Origin: Pseudanabaenaceae cyanobacterium MP8IB2.15
GTDB taxonomy: Bacteria; Cyanobacteriota; Cyanobacteriia; Pseudanabaenales; Pseudanabaenaceae
Reading direction: 5' to 3'
NCBI GenBank assembly: GCA_030248825.1
Contig: JARCMB010000286.1
Location: 1 to 5,092, forward strand
Length of the DNA: 5,092 nucleotides
The notes under the pieces are model-generated. The model was not told where the DNA came from. It saw only the letters and a program-made list of their open reading frames with translations, and searched no databases. Position 1 is the first letter of the stretch, and each line of letters begins with the position of its first letter. The translations under genes and the position numbers were made by a program. Shown here one piece after another: positions 1-5,092 of this stretch.

Positions 1-442
1 CCGCAGATGGTCTTGTAGTTGAGGGTTGTGGTTTCGATTCTGCTTCTTTGGCGAAGCTAGTAGCCGCATGACTAGTGCCATCGAGTAATTTCTGAATCCG
101 CGACATTAGTACTTCGGCTTCAAATGGCTTTTCGAGAAACTCAAATCCCACAAATGGCTCAGGCACATGCTCTGCAACCTGCTCCTTTAACCCTGAAATC
201 ATGATTACAGGAATATTCCGCAGACTTTCAAATCGTCGAATTGCTTGCAAAGTCTGATAGCCGTTATATTTTGGCATGACAAAATCGAGCAAAATCAAGT
301 CAGGACTAAATCTTTTTGCAGCTTCTAGTCCTGTTTTGCCATCGTTGGCTTCTATGACATCAAACGAACCTGCCAATATACTTTTGACCATTTTGCGGAT
401 CATGATGCTGTCATCAATCACCAATACTTTTTTTGCAGTCAT
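1..442 (-). CDS. CheY-like response regulator, 3' end outside window
   Basis: A phosphoryl-accepting receiver protein of a two-component pathway, expected to be cytoplasmic. 147 codons are in the window with no stop, so the C-terminus lies beyond the left edge. The receiver spans about residues 4-120. Visible motifs are the acidic pair D10-D11, phospho-acceptor D53 (in LLLDFVMP), switch residue S83 and conserved K105-P106. The stretch EPFVGFEFLEKPF before and around the lysine replaces the usual GA..YL.KP pattern; from memory this is a recurring variant of single-domain cyanobacterial regulators. After residue 121 the chain becomes Ser/Thr/Pro/Ala-rich, which looks like a flexible tail or linker, so an output domain beyond the window cannot be excluded. 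The start is fixed by a good Shine-Dalgarno sequence (AGGTGGA, 8-base spacer). It lies 93 bases downstream of the FHA gene on the same strand and may be co-transcribed with it. The cognate kinase is not visible. Confidence 0.93.
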   Translation of the reverse strand, partial: MTAKKVLVIDDSIMIRKMVKSILAGSFDVIEANDGKTGLEAAKRFSPDLILLDFVMPKYNGYQTLQAIRRFESLRNIPVIMISGLKEQVAEHVPEPFVGFEFLEKPFEAEVLMSRIQKLLDGTSHAATSFAKEAESKPQPSTTRPSA

Positions 443-450
443 CTAAGGAT

Positions 451-457
451 TCCACCT
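451..457 (-). promoter_or_regulatory. Shine-Dalgarno site of the response regulator at 442
   Basis: The minus strand reads AGGTGGA, one mismatch from AGGAGGA, followed by an 8-base spacer and the ATG at 442. It is the best ribosome-binding site in the window and supports that start. Confidence 0.6.
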
Positions 458-469
458 GACAATGCGTGC

Positions 470-488
470 TTTGACACCATGTTTGACA
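470..488. repeat. 7-bp direct repeat TTTGACA, 12-bp period
   Basis: TTTGACA occurs at 470-476 and again at 482-488 with a 5-bp spacer, in the gap between the FHA gene and the downstream response regulator. Both copies contain a consensus -35 hexamer on the plus strand. It could be a paired protein-binding site or a promoter element. Function is inferred only. Confidence 0.4.
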
Positions 489-511
489 TCAATTTCTCAA
501 CATCATATTAC
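483..511 (+). promoter_or_regulatory. candidate plus-strand promoter facing into the FHA gene (antisense)
   Basis: A perfect -35 hexamer TTGACA (483-488) is followed by exactly 17 bases and TATTAC (506-511), which matches the sigma-70 -10 consensus at 4 of 6 positions. Transcription would start near 518 and run antisense into the 3' end of the FHA gene. No credible plus-strand gene follows, so a product would be an antisense or non-coding RNA. The -10 match is mediocre and the gap is AT-rich, so it may be chance. Confidence 0.25.
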
Positions 512-535
512 AGAAATCACGATTAGCGAGGCGTG

Positions 536-1252
536 TCATTCTGTCATTTGGAAAATAAAACTAACTTTATCGCCTTTACCGAGAGAAATTCGATCGCCAG
601 GACGTAAGCGATGACGATTGCCAGCAGGGAGTGGCACGTTATTGATATAGGTGCCGTTAGAACTACCAGTATCCTCAAAGTAAAAAGCATCGCCCTCAAA
701 TCGAATATCGGCATGGACGCGAGACACAATGTCAGAGTCGGGAAAGCCAGACACGTCGATATCAGGTGGGATCAAATTATTTGGTTTACCCAGATGAGTA
801 ACTTGGAGGTTATTAGGCAACTCTAGGGTGACATTGGTTTGAACATGCAACAACGATGCCGTGATTCTCTGTAACTGGGTTTTGGGATTGGATGAAGGAC
901 TGGCAGCAGCAGTTGGAGCAGTTGACACTGGCATTGTAATGATTTCGGTGAGGTCATCAGGGGTGATCTCCACAGGTTGGAATGGGTCAGGTTCAGCCGC
1001 GCTAACTGGTTCGGGAACTTGAATGGGCGAAGGTAGCGGCTCAGAGACTTCCTGTTGAGGTTGAATTATTGCTGCGGTAGTTTTGGCGGTGAGATCGAAA
1101 CCACAGTGACCACAGAAACTGGCATCTGACTGCACGGATGCGCCGCAACTAGGACAGTCAATCATCGTAATTACAGGTAAAGGTGTATAGCAAGCCTCAC
1201 AGTGAGTAGCACCATCGGGATTTTGGTGGGAGCAGCTAGGACAGGTAATCAT
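536..1252 (-). CDS. double zinc-ribbon and FHA domain protein
   Basis: A likely phosphothreonine-binding adaptor of 238 residues, cytoplasmic, with no signal peptide or membrane segment. Two N-terminal zinc ribbons are visible: C4-x2-C7 with C18-x2-C21, and C33-x2-C36 with C47-x2-C50, the second ending in the familiar CGHCG pattern. Residues 55-135 form a Pro/Ala/Ser/Thr-rich linker. Residues 140-235 are the FHA domain, with G155-K156, S177-R178-V179-H180 and GSSNGTYINN at 196-205; these are the classic loops that hold pThr peptides. The ribbon-linker-FHA order recalls GarA/OdhI-type regulators, but I do not see their ETTS/V phospho-site, so orthology is not claimed. The gene starts 13 bases after the VWA stop codon, which suggests one transcript and paired function. 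No strong Shine-Dalgarno is visible before ATG 1252, so translation may depend on coupling. The domain call is firm; the partner and pathway are unknown. Confidence 0.95.
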   Translation of the reverse strand: MITCPSCSHQNPDGATHCEACYTPLPVITMIDCPSCGASVQSDASFCGHCGFDLTAKTTAAIIQPQQEVSEPLPSPIQVPEPVSAAEPDPFQPVEITPDDLTEIITMPVSTAPTAAASPSSNPKTQLQRITASLLHVQTNVTLELPNNLQVTHLGKPNNLIPPDIDVSGFPDSDIVSRVHADIRFEGDAFYFEDTGSSNGTYINNVPLPAGNRHRLRPGDRISLGKGDKVSFIFQMTE

Positions 1253-1265
1253 GATTTGTCAAGAT

Positions 1266-2531
1266 CTAAGAATTAGATGGAGCTTGTAAAACAGTTTTAG
1301 AGACAATTCGAGTTTGCTTGCGATCTGCTTCGCTTAACTCAGTCCCAGATTGGAGTCTAGTCGCGTTAGTTTGGAGAACTGTCGCGGCTTTTTCGTCTCC
1401 CATTTGTAAAGCAGTTTTGGCAGCAGATTGTAGCATTGTTGCCGCACCGATCCGATCTCCCTGCTTTAACTTATTTTCGGCTAATTGGGTCTGGCGATAC
1501 TTTGCCAACGCCAAAATATGGTTTTGGACTTGAGGATCGATTTGAGCTTGAAAGTTTTGGACTAAGTTAGCTTCTACCACAACAGGCGTAGAAAGTATAC
1601 CTGATTTAGCCATCACTGGGTTGTCGAATCGCACCTGCGCCGTTACCACTGGGATGGAGCCAGACTGATTTACCACCGCAGCGTGATTAATATACAAGTT
1701 AACGATAATCACTCGATCGATATCAGTCATCAGATCACCCAATCGAATCGCAATCAAATTACCTTCATTTTGCATGGTTAATTCGATCGCATCGGGGGCA
1801 ACTTGCGCCACAGGTTTGAGTTCAGCGAGACGCACATTGGCTGGAAGTTCTAGGAGTAAGTAAGCATTGGTTAGTCCCACCGATTGGACACGCCGCAGCA
1901 GATTGCGAAATTCTTCCCCCGCTTGTTCTGGCGATTGGATGTAAGTCATTGTGCCGCCGCCAGCATCAGCGATCTTTTCTAAAATGTCTTGATTCCAGTG
2001 GTCGCCAAACCCCAGTGTATGCAAAGTCATGTTGTACTCGACCGCGAGTTGAGCAAACTGGAGGCAACGCGCATTATCGCCATGCTCATTTTCGCCATCT
2101 GTCAACACAAATCCTTGACTGACCGCACCTTCTTTGCCTTTACTGATCTCTTGCAAAGCGAGTTTAATGCCGTCATCAATGCAAGTTCCACCCGTAGCTC
2201 GTAGCGATTGAATTTTGTCTTTGACCGATTCTGGTCGATCGAGGGTTTGGCTTTCGACTACAACGCTGGCTTTGTGGTCAAACCCAACGACGCTAATCCT
2301 GTCGGTGTAGTACATCTGATCGACAAGTTCACGGGCGGCTTTTTTGACAGTATCTAAAGGTTTTCCGCCCATCGAGCCACTATGGTCTAGTACCAGACAA
2401 AGATTTAAGGGCGCACCTGAAGAGTCAGCATTTGTCGATGCTGATACCCTAATTGCAAGCTGACGTTGGCTGCTAGGCTGAGAGATATCGAGGTTTCGAT
2501 CGCTCAGGCTACAGTTCAGATTTACACTCAT
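1266..2531 (-). CDS. VWA-domain protein with intact MIDAS site
   Basis: A von Willebrand factor A protein of 421 residues that probably mediates metal-dependent protein-protein contacts in the cytoplasm; no signal peptide or membrane helix is seen. The VWA domain covers about residues 41-215. The metal-ion-dependent adhesion site is complete: D49-x-S51-x-S53, T116 (in GGT) and D145 (in LTDGEN). A beta-rich region follows (about 220-335), then a helical, Gln/Ala/Lys-rich C-terminal part (about 340-405), and a basic tail ending in KTVLQ (412-416). Bacterial VWA genes next to FHA genes often belong to Ser/Thr kinase/phosphatase clusters, though none is seen here. It is the first gene of the minus-strand cluster. 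The ATG at 2531 lies in a 14-bp tandem duplication that creates an earlier out-of-frame ATG at 2545. The only Shine-Dalgarno-like sequence suits the earlier ATG better, so start choice or coupling may be unusual. Confidence 0.95.
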   Translation of the reverse strand: MSVNLNCSLSDRNLDISQPSSQRQLAIRVSASTNADSSGAPLNLCLVLDHSGSMGGKPLDTVKKAARELVDQMYYTDRISVVGFDHKASVVVESQTLDRPESVKDKIQSLRATGGTCIDDGIKLALQEISKGKEGAVSQGFVLTDGENEHGDNARCLQFAQLAVEYNMTLHTLGFGDHWNQDILEKIADAGGGTMTYIQSPEQAGEEFRNLLRRVQSVGLTNAYLLLELPANVRLAELKPVAQVAPDAIELTMQNEGNLIAIRLGDLMTDIDRVIIVNLYINHAAVVNQSGSIPVVTAQVRFDNPVMAKSGILSTPVVVEANLVQNFQAQIDPQVQNHILALAKYRQTQLAENKLKQGDRIGAATMLQSAAKTALQMGDEKAATVLQTNATRLQSGTELSEADRKQTRIVSKTVLQAPSNS

Positions 2532-2545
2532 TTATTTACACTCAT
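2518..2545 (-). repeat. 14-bp tandem duplication across the VWA start codon
   Basis: Two adjacent 14-base units (minus strand, 2545-2532 and 2531-2518) share ATGAGTGTAAAT and differ only in the last two bases. Each unit begins with an ATG. The second ATG opens the long VWA frame; the first is in another frame because the unit length is not a multiple of three. A recent slippage or tandem duplication is the simplest origin. Confidence 0.75.
2528..2545 (-). CDS. possible 5-codon leader ORF overlapping the VWA start
   Basis: The minus strand from 2545 reads Met-Ser-Val-Asn-Lys-stop. Its TGA overlaps the VWA ATG as ATGA, the arrangement typical of translational coupling by termination-reinitiation. 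A GAGG lies 11 bases before this first ATG but 25 bases before the VWA ATG, so ribosomes may load at the mini-ORF first. It may equally be a chance by-product of the duplication. The peptide itself shows nothing to suggest a function. Confidence 0.3.
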   Translation of the reverse strand: MSVNK

Positions 2546-2556
2546 TAATGTCGATG

Positions 2557-2560
2557 CCTC
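2557..2560 (-). promoter_or_regulatory. Shine-Dalgarno-like GAGG upstream of the VWA gene
   Basis: The minus strand has GAGG here, 11 bases from the ATG at 2545 and 25 bases from the VWA ATG at 2531. It is the only purine-rich core before the gene and favours initiation at the upstream ATG. Confidence 0.35.
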
Positions 2561-2627
2561 AATCTTACGATCGGTATATTTTTAAGATAGCAACAGAAAC
2601 AGTTAAACTCATGCCCCGAAATACTTT

Positions 2628-2685
2628 TATGTAACTTAATTATCAGCTAATTAGCGGTTTAGATTGCCACTATGTAATTTAATTC
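2628..2685. repeat. imperfect 15-bp direct repeat in the divergent promoter region
   Basis: TATGTAACTTAATTA (2628-2642) and TATGTAATTTAATTC (2671-2685) match at 13 of 15 positions and start 43 bp apart, about four helical turns. The second copy ends 7 bases before the ATG at 2693. A related copy is found at 3211-3225. They may be regulator-binding sites, or the second copy may contain a -10 element. AT-richness raises the chance of coincidence. Confidence 0.4.
2646..2655. promoter_or_regulatory. perfect 10-bp palindrome GCTAATTAGC, candidate operator
   Basis: GCTAATTAGC is its own reverse complement and lies in the intergenic region between the divergently transcribed VWA gene and response regulator. 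Its core TAATTA is also present at 2637-2642, 11 bp (one helical turn) away on the same face. A shared operator for both genes is plausible but unproven. Confidence 0.3.
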
Positions 2686-2692
2686 TTTTAGC

Positions 2693-3154
2693 ATGTGTTC
2701 GGAAATCCAGATGGTGATATCCATGCAACCAAATATAGACGCAGGCGAAAGCCATAGGATTTTAATTGTAGAAGATACGGTTATTAGTCAAACTTTAGCT
2801 ATGATGCAGCTCAAAACATTGGGCTATCAGGCAGATTGCGCTAATCATGGGCAAGAGGCTCTGGAAATGTTGGCTCAAAAAAAGTACAGCCTGATCTTAA
2901 TGGACTGCCAAATGCCAGTTTTAGATGGCTATGCTGCTACTAGGGAAATTCGCAGGTTAGAAGCAGATGGATTTTATCTCGATCGATTCTCACTAGGTAG
3001 TTTCCCCGACCACATCATCATCGTTGCGCTCACGGCAAGCCTTATGAGTGAAGATCGTGAAGTTTGCATTGCCGCAGGGATGGATGATTATCTCAGTAAG
3101 CCCGTGTTTAAAGAACCCCTAGCGAAAATGCTAAATCGCTGGCTGGGTGGGTGA
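2693..3154 (+). CDS. single-domain response regulator, hybrid-kinase-type receiver
   Basis: A stand-alone receiver protein of up to 153 residues. The receiver spans about residues 22-150, numbering from the ATG at 2693. Visible motifs are E27-D28, phospho-acceptor D71 (in LILMDCQMPVLDGY), T114 (in ALTA), the AGMDDYLSKP block (128-137) and its lysine K136. This signature is typical of receivers in hybrid histidine kinases, so it may be a detached phosphorelay receiver. Residues 92-107 add a linker before the fourth beta strand. No output domain follows: the chain ends about 15 residues after the lysine. Three in-frame ATGs compete (2693, 2711, 2723). The one at 2711 has GGA 7 bases upstream, the others have no visible Shine-Dalgarno, so the protein may really begin at residue 7. 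It is divergent from the VWA-FHA cluster. No kinase is nearby. Confidence 0.93.
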   Translation: MCSEIQMVISMQPNIDAGESHRILIVEDTVISQTLAMMQLKTLGYQADCANHGQEALEMLAQKKYSLILMDCQMPVLDGYAATREIRRLEADGFYLDRFSLGSFPDHIIIVALTASLMSEDREVCIAAGMDDYLSKPVFKEPLAKMLNRWLGG

Positions 3155-3171
3155 TCTGGTAAAACTGAGAC

Positions 3172-3192
3172 GGGTTAAATTTTTCTTAACCT
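3172..3192 (+). terminator. weak hairpin after the response regulator, possible terminator
   Basis: GGTTAA (3173-3178) and TTAACC (3186-3191) form a 6-bp stem around a 7-base U-rich loop, with one more G-U pair possible. It lies 18 bases after the stop codon at 3154. The stem is AT-rich and no T-run follows it, so factor-independent termination is doubtful. Confidence 0.25.
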
Positions 3193-3210
3193 AGCTTTGC
3201 TAAAAGTAGT

Positions 3211-3225
3211 TATGTACTTTATTTC
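3211..3225 (+). promoter_or_regulatory. third TATGTA-type repeat, directly before a start codon
   Basis: TATGTACTTTATTTC matches the 2671-2685 copy at 13 of 15 positions and sits 6 bases before the ATG at 3232, nearly the same placement as the other copy has before 2693. It may be a -10 region with a very short leader, or a shared regulator site. No Shine-Dalgarno is seen before 3232. Confidence 0.3.
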
Positions 3226-3231
3226 GATGCC

Positions 3232-3619
3232 ATGAAAATCGTTAAACAGTCAGACACAGAACTCGTACTTGCAAATAATAATTTCTGGGGAGCAAAAGCA
3301 TTTATTTTAATTTGGGGGATCGGTTTTGCAGGTATTCCACTAATAATTGCTTCGATCGCTGCTAGAAGTGCTGGGTCTTTCAATTCATCCTGCCGTCGAG
3401 TTGAGCCAACTCAGATTGATTGCACGTACTTATGCGCTGACAGAAATTAAGTCGATCGAAGTCAGAGACAGCACAGATAGTTACGATCGAATTTCTTACG
3501 TCCCCACAATTGTGATGTCCTCTGGTAAAACCTTCGATCTGATGAGCAGTTTCAATCAGCAAGGGGCTGAATCGATGGCAACAGACATCCGCACTTTTCT
3601 TGGAATGCAAACTCTATAA
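3232..3619 (+). pseudogene. frameshifted small membrane-anchored conserved hypothetical protein
   Basis: Two plus-strand frames together look like one gene. The first frame (3232-3450, 72 codons) gives a hydrophilic start, a single hydrophobic helix at residues 23-43, and the motif CRRVEPTQIDC (54-64), then hits a TAA. The second frame, shifted by one base, continues to the TAA at 3619 with ALTEIKSIEVRDSTD and a soluble end finishing in IRTFLGM. I recall a family of small cyanobacterial proteins with this plan: one or two N-terminal helices, a C..VEPTQ..C segment, then a beta-rich domain ending in a helix. The function is unknown to me. The switch falls between about 3425 and 3450. The spacing between the motif and the second half also seems short compared with that family, so a small deletion rather than one added base is possible. 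A sequencing error cannot be excluded. ATG 3347 of the second frame lies inside the first half's coding sequence and is unlikely to be a true start. Confidence 0.65.
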
Positions 3620-3646
3620 TTGCACTAAGCTTATCCCCAAGATTCT

Positions 3647-4342
3647 ATGACTCTCGAACTGCTTGATATTGAGTCGGATGAAGAAGTTGTTTTTCCCCCA
3701 GGCGACTTATACAGTGATGAACCACCGATGGAAACCTACCAGCATCTGATGCAAATGGCGTTGCTGATCCAGTGTCTGAACTGGTGGTGGCGCGATCGAG
3801 ATGATTTTTTTGTCGCAGGCAACATCACGATCTATTACAGTCCGCGTCAGCAGAAATCTGAGTCTTTTCGTGGGCCAGACTTTTTTGTGGTGCTGGATGC
3901 CACGCCAAATCCCAGACGCAAAAGCTGGGTTGTGTGGGAAGAGGATGGCAAGTATCCCAACATGATTATTGAAATCCTCTCTAAGTCAACTGCTGATATC
4001 GATCGAGGCTTAAAAAAGCAAATCTATCAGAGTATTTTTCGCACGCCCGATTATTTTATGTTCGACCCTGTTACCCATGCGGTGACGGGATTTCATCTGG
4101 TGGATGGGGTGTATGAGCCACTGCCAGTCACGCCAGAAGGAAGGCTATGGAGTCAACAGTTAGAACTTTATTTGGGTGTGGTGGGCGAACGGTTGCGATT
4201 TTTCACGCCAGAGGGAGAGTTAGTCCATACGCCTGAAGAATCTGCCCAACTCGCAGAACATCGGGCTGACTTAGAAAGGCAACAGAAAGACAAGATGGCG
4301 GCAAAGCTACGAGAGTTGAATATCGACCCAGACTCGCTTTAG
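3647..4342 (+). CDS. Uma2 family (DUF820) PD-(D/E)XK nuclease-like protein
   Basis: A protein of 231 residues belonging to the Uma2/DUF820 family, which is greatly expanded in cyanobacteria. The fold is of the PD-(D/E)XK restriction-endonuclease type, but the cellular role is unsettled. Visible elements are G76-P77-D78 (the first acidic position), E109 within MIIEILSKST (second acidic position, K113 nearby), the K124-Q-I-Y127 helix and PDYFMFDP (134-141). The catalytic set looks largely intact, so the protein may be active. The C-terminal 35 residues are charged and helical, rich in Glu, Gln and Arg, ending in LRELNIDPDSL, a tail common in cyanobacterial members. The only clear start is ATG 3647, with no strong Shine-Dalgarno. 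It follows the broken gene by 27 bases on the same strand and ends 6 bases from the gltX stop on the opposite strand. No restriction or toxin-antitoxin partner is seen. Confidence 0.9.
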   Translation: MTLELLDIESDEEVVFPPGDLYSDEPPMETYQHLMQMALLIQCLNWWWRDRDDFFVAGNITIYYSPRQQKSESFRGPDFFVVLDATPNPRRKSWVVWEEDGKYPNMIIEILSKSTADIDRGLKKQIYQSIFRTPDYFMFDPVTHAVTGFHLVDGVYEPLPVTPEGRLWSQQLELYLGVVGERLRFFTPEGELVHTPEESAQLAEHRADLERQQKDKMAAKLRELNIDPDSL

Positions 4343-4348
4343 GCTGGA

Positions 4349-5092
4349 TTAGGCTTGGGTTGCAACAAACTCTAGCGATCGATTTAGACGTGGGACTGCC
4401 TTACCTTGTTGGTGTAGTAGCAACAGAGAGCTGACTAGATCTGGCCCGTGAATATCACCAGCCAAAGCACAGCGTAGCGGTTTCATCACTGCGCCTTTCT
4501 TGACACCGTGAGCTTTTGCCACAGTTTGAAGCAGTTCACCAGCAGTTTCAGCCGTGAGTTCGGGCAGATCCTTGAGCGATTGCATGAGGCTTGTGAGAAT
4601 AGGCTTAACGGTTTCGGGTACTAGAACATCGATCGAATCTTGAGTATATGCAGGCAAATCGGCAAACAGGTATCTTGCCATCTCCACTGCATCGGTCAAT
4701 TTCACCAAACTCGGCGCGATCAGACGCACGACATCTAGCAACCAAGATCGATCGAAGCTGAGATCGAAACCTGCGGCTTGCCAAAATGGGATCAGTCGAT
4801 CGACCAGATCTTCTACAGGCATCTGATGCAAATACTGACTATTGATCCAGTTGAGCTTGTCCCAGTCGAACTTTGCGCCTGCCTTATTGACTCGATCGAA
4901 GTCAAACACTTGGGCAGCATCGGTGATGCTAAATAACTCTTTGGCATCGGGTGGCGACCAGCCCAGCAGCACCATGTAATTATTAAAGGCTTCGGGCACG
5001 TAACCCATCGCTTTAAAATCCGATACCGAGGTTGCACCATCACGCTTCGAGATCTTCGCACCCTGAGCATTGAGGATCAACGGTAAATGGGC
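4349..5092 (-). CDS. gltX: glutamyl-tRNA synthetase, C-terminal half (5' end outside window)
   Basis: Class I aminoacyl-tRNA synthetase that attaches glutamate to tRNA-Glu in the cytoplasm; in cyanobacteria the enzyme generally also charges tRNA-Gln with Glu, which GatCAB then amidates. The window holds 247 codons up to the TAA, about half of the usual 470-490. The frame is open to the right edge and begins AHLPLILN, so the TTG at 5080 is internal and not a start. The KMSKS-type loop is KISKR at residues 13-17 of this part. Then come LLGWSPPD and the block FDRVNKAGAKFDWDKLNW, both characteristic of GluRS, followed by the helical anticodon-binding domain. No frameshift is seen. The 3' end faces the Uma2 gene with 6 bases between stop codons, leaving no room for an intergenic terminator, so the two transcripts probably overlap. 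Confidence 0.95.
   Translation of the reverse strand, partial: AHLPLILNAQGAKISKRDGATSVSDFKAMGYVPEAFNNYMVLLGWSPPDAKELFSITDAAQVFDFDRVNKAGAKFDWDKLNWINSQYLHQMPVEDLVDRLIPFWQAAGFDLSFDRSWLLDVVRLIAPSLVKLTDAVEMARYLFADLPAYTQDSIDVLVPETVKPILTSLMQSLKDLPELTAETAGELLQTVAKAHGVKKGAVMKPLRCALAGDIHGPDLVSSLLLLHQQGKAVPRLNRSLEFVATQA

Noticed and set aside
544..729. A 61-codon minus-strand ORF inside the FHA gene
   Set aside because: It overlaps the strongly supported FHA domain coding region in another frame and has no recognisable protein features.
611..826. A 71-codon plus-strand ORF antisense to the FHA gene, downstream of the candidate promoter at 483-511
   Set aside because: Its product has no domain-like pattern and mirrors the codons of the real gene; any transcript here is more likely non-coding.
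1318..1533. A 71-codon plus-strand ORF opposite the VWA gene (and another at 1989-2204)
   Set aside because: Both are antisense shadows of a clear VWA coding region.
3204..3217. NtcA-type site GTA...TAC near 3206-3217
   Set aside because: The spacing is 6 bases rather than the required 8.
3425..3455. Programmed +1 frameshifting at the TAA (prfB-like)
   Set aside because: No slippery CTT-TGA-type site and no internal Shine-Dalgarno are visible; mutation or sequencing error is simpler.
3347..3619. The C-terminal half of the broken gene as an independent 90-residue protein
   Set aside because: Its first residues are an out-of-frame reading of the motif-bearing upstream half, no Shine-Dalgarno precedes 3347, and the remainder fits as the continuation of the upstream half.
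4813..5070. An 85-codon minus-strand ORF within gltX
   Set aside because: It is an alternative-frame shadow of the GluRS coding sequence.
5078..5080. TTG at 5080 as the start of a short gene
   Set aside because: The frame continues open to the window edge with GluRS-like residues AHLP before it, so the gene is simply cut by the window.

Overview
The window looks like chromosomal DNA from a cyanobacterium. The evidence is the protein families: a paired VWA protein and zinc-ribbon/FHA protein, single receiver-domain regulators, a Uma2-type protein and a cyanobacterial-looking gltX. The palindrome CGATCG, the core of the cyanobacterial HIP1 repeat, also occurs about 17 times where chance predicts one or two. 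I cannot name the genus. No tRNA, rRNA, CRISPR array, transposase or prophage gene is visible.

Layout: the left half is a minus-strand cluster read from about 2545 down to 1. It contains a VWA-domain protein (2531-1266), then 13 bases later a double zinc-ribbon/FHA protein (1252-536), then after a 93-base gap a CheY-like response regulator (442 to beyond the left edge). A 161-base AT-rich divergent intergenic region (2532-2692) holds an unusual duplicated start site for the VWA gene, a 10-bp palindrome and an imperfect 15-bp direct repeat. A second receiver-domain protein runs rightward (2693-3154). After a 77-base gap comes a small membrane-anchored protein gene that appears broken by a frameshift (3232-3619), then a Uma2-family protein (3647-4342). 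The 3' half of gltX (glutamyl-tRNA synthetase) lies on the minus strand from the right edge, ending 6 bases from the Uma2 stop codon.

How the genes may work together: VWA and FHA genes next to each other usually point to Ser/Thr-phosphorylation-dependent protein assembly. Here a response regulator follows on the same strand and another lies divergently, so phospho-Thr and His-Asp signalling genes sit side by side. No kinase or phosphatase is visible, so a functional link is inferred. The right half (broken gene, Uma2, gltX) looks like ordinary chromosomal neighbours with no evident link to the left cluster. I found no convincing novel defence or mobile system. The most notable signals are the duplicated start/mini-ORF before the VWA gene, a TATGTA-type repeat recurring directly before two start codons, the broken gene, and a possible antisense promoter downstream of the FHA gene.
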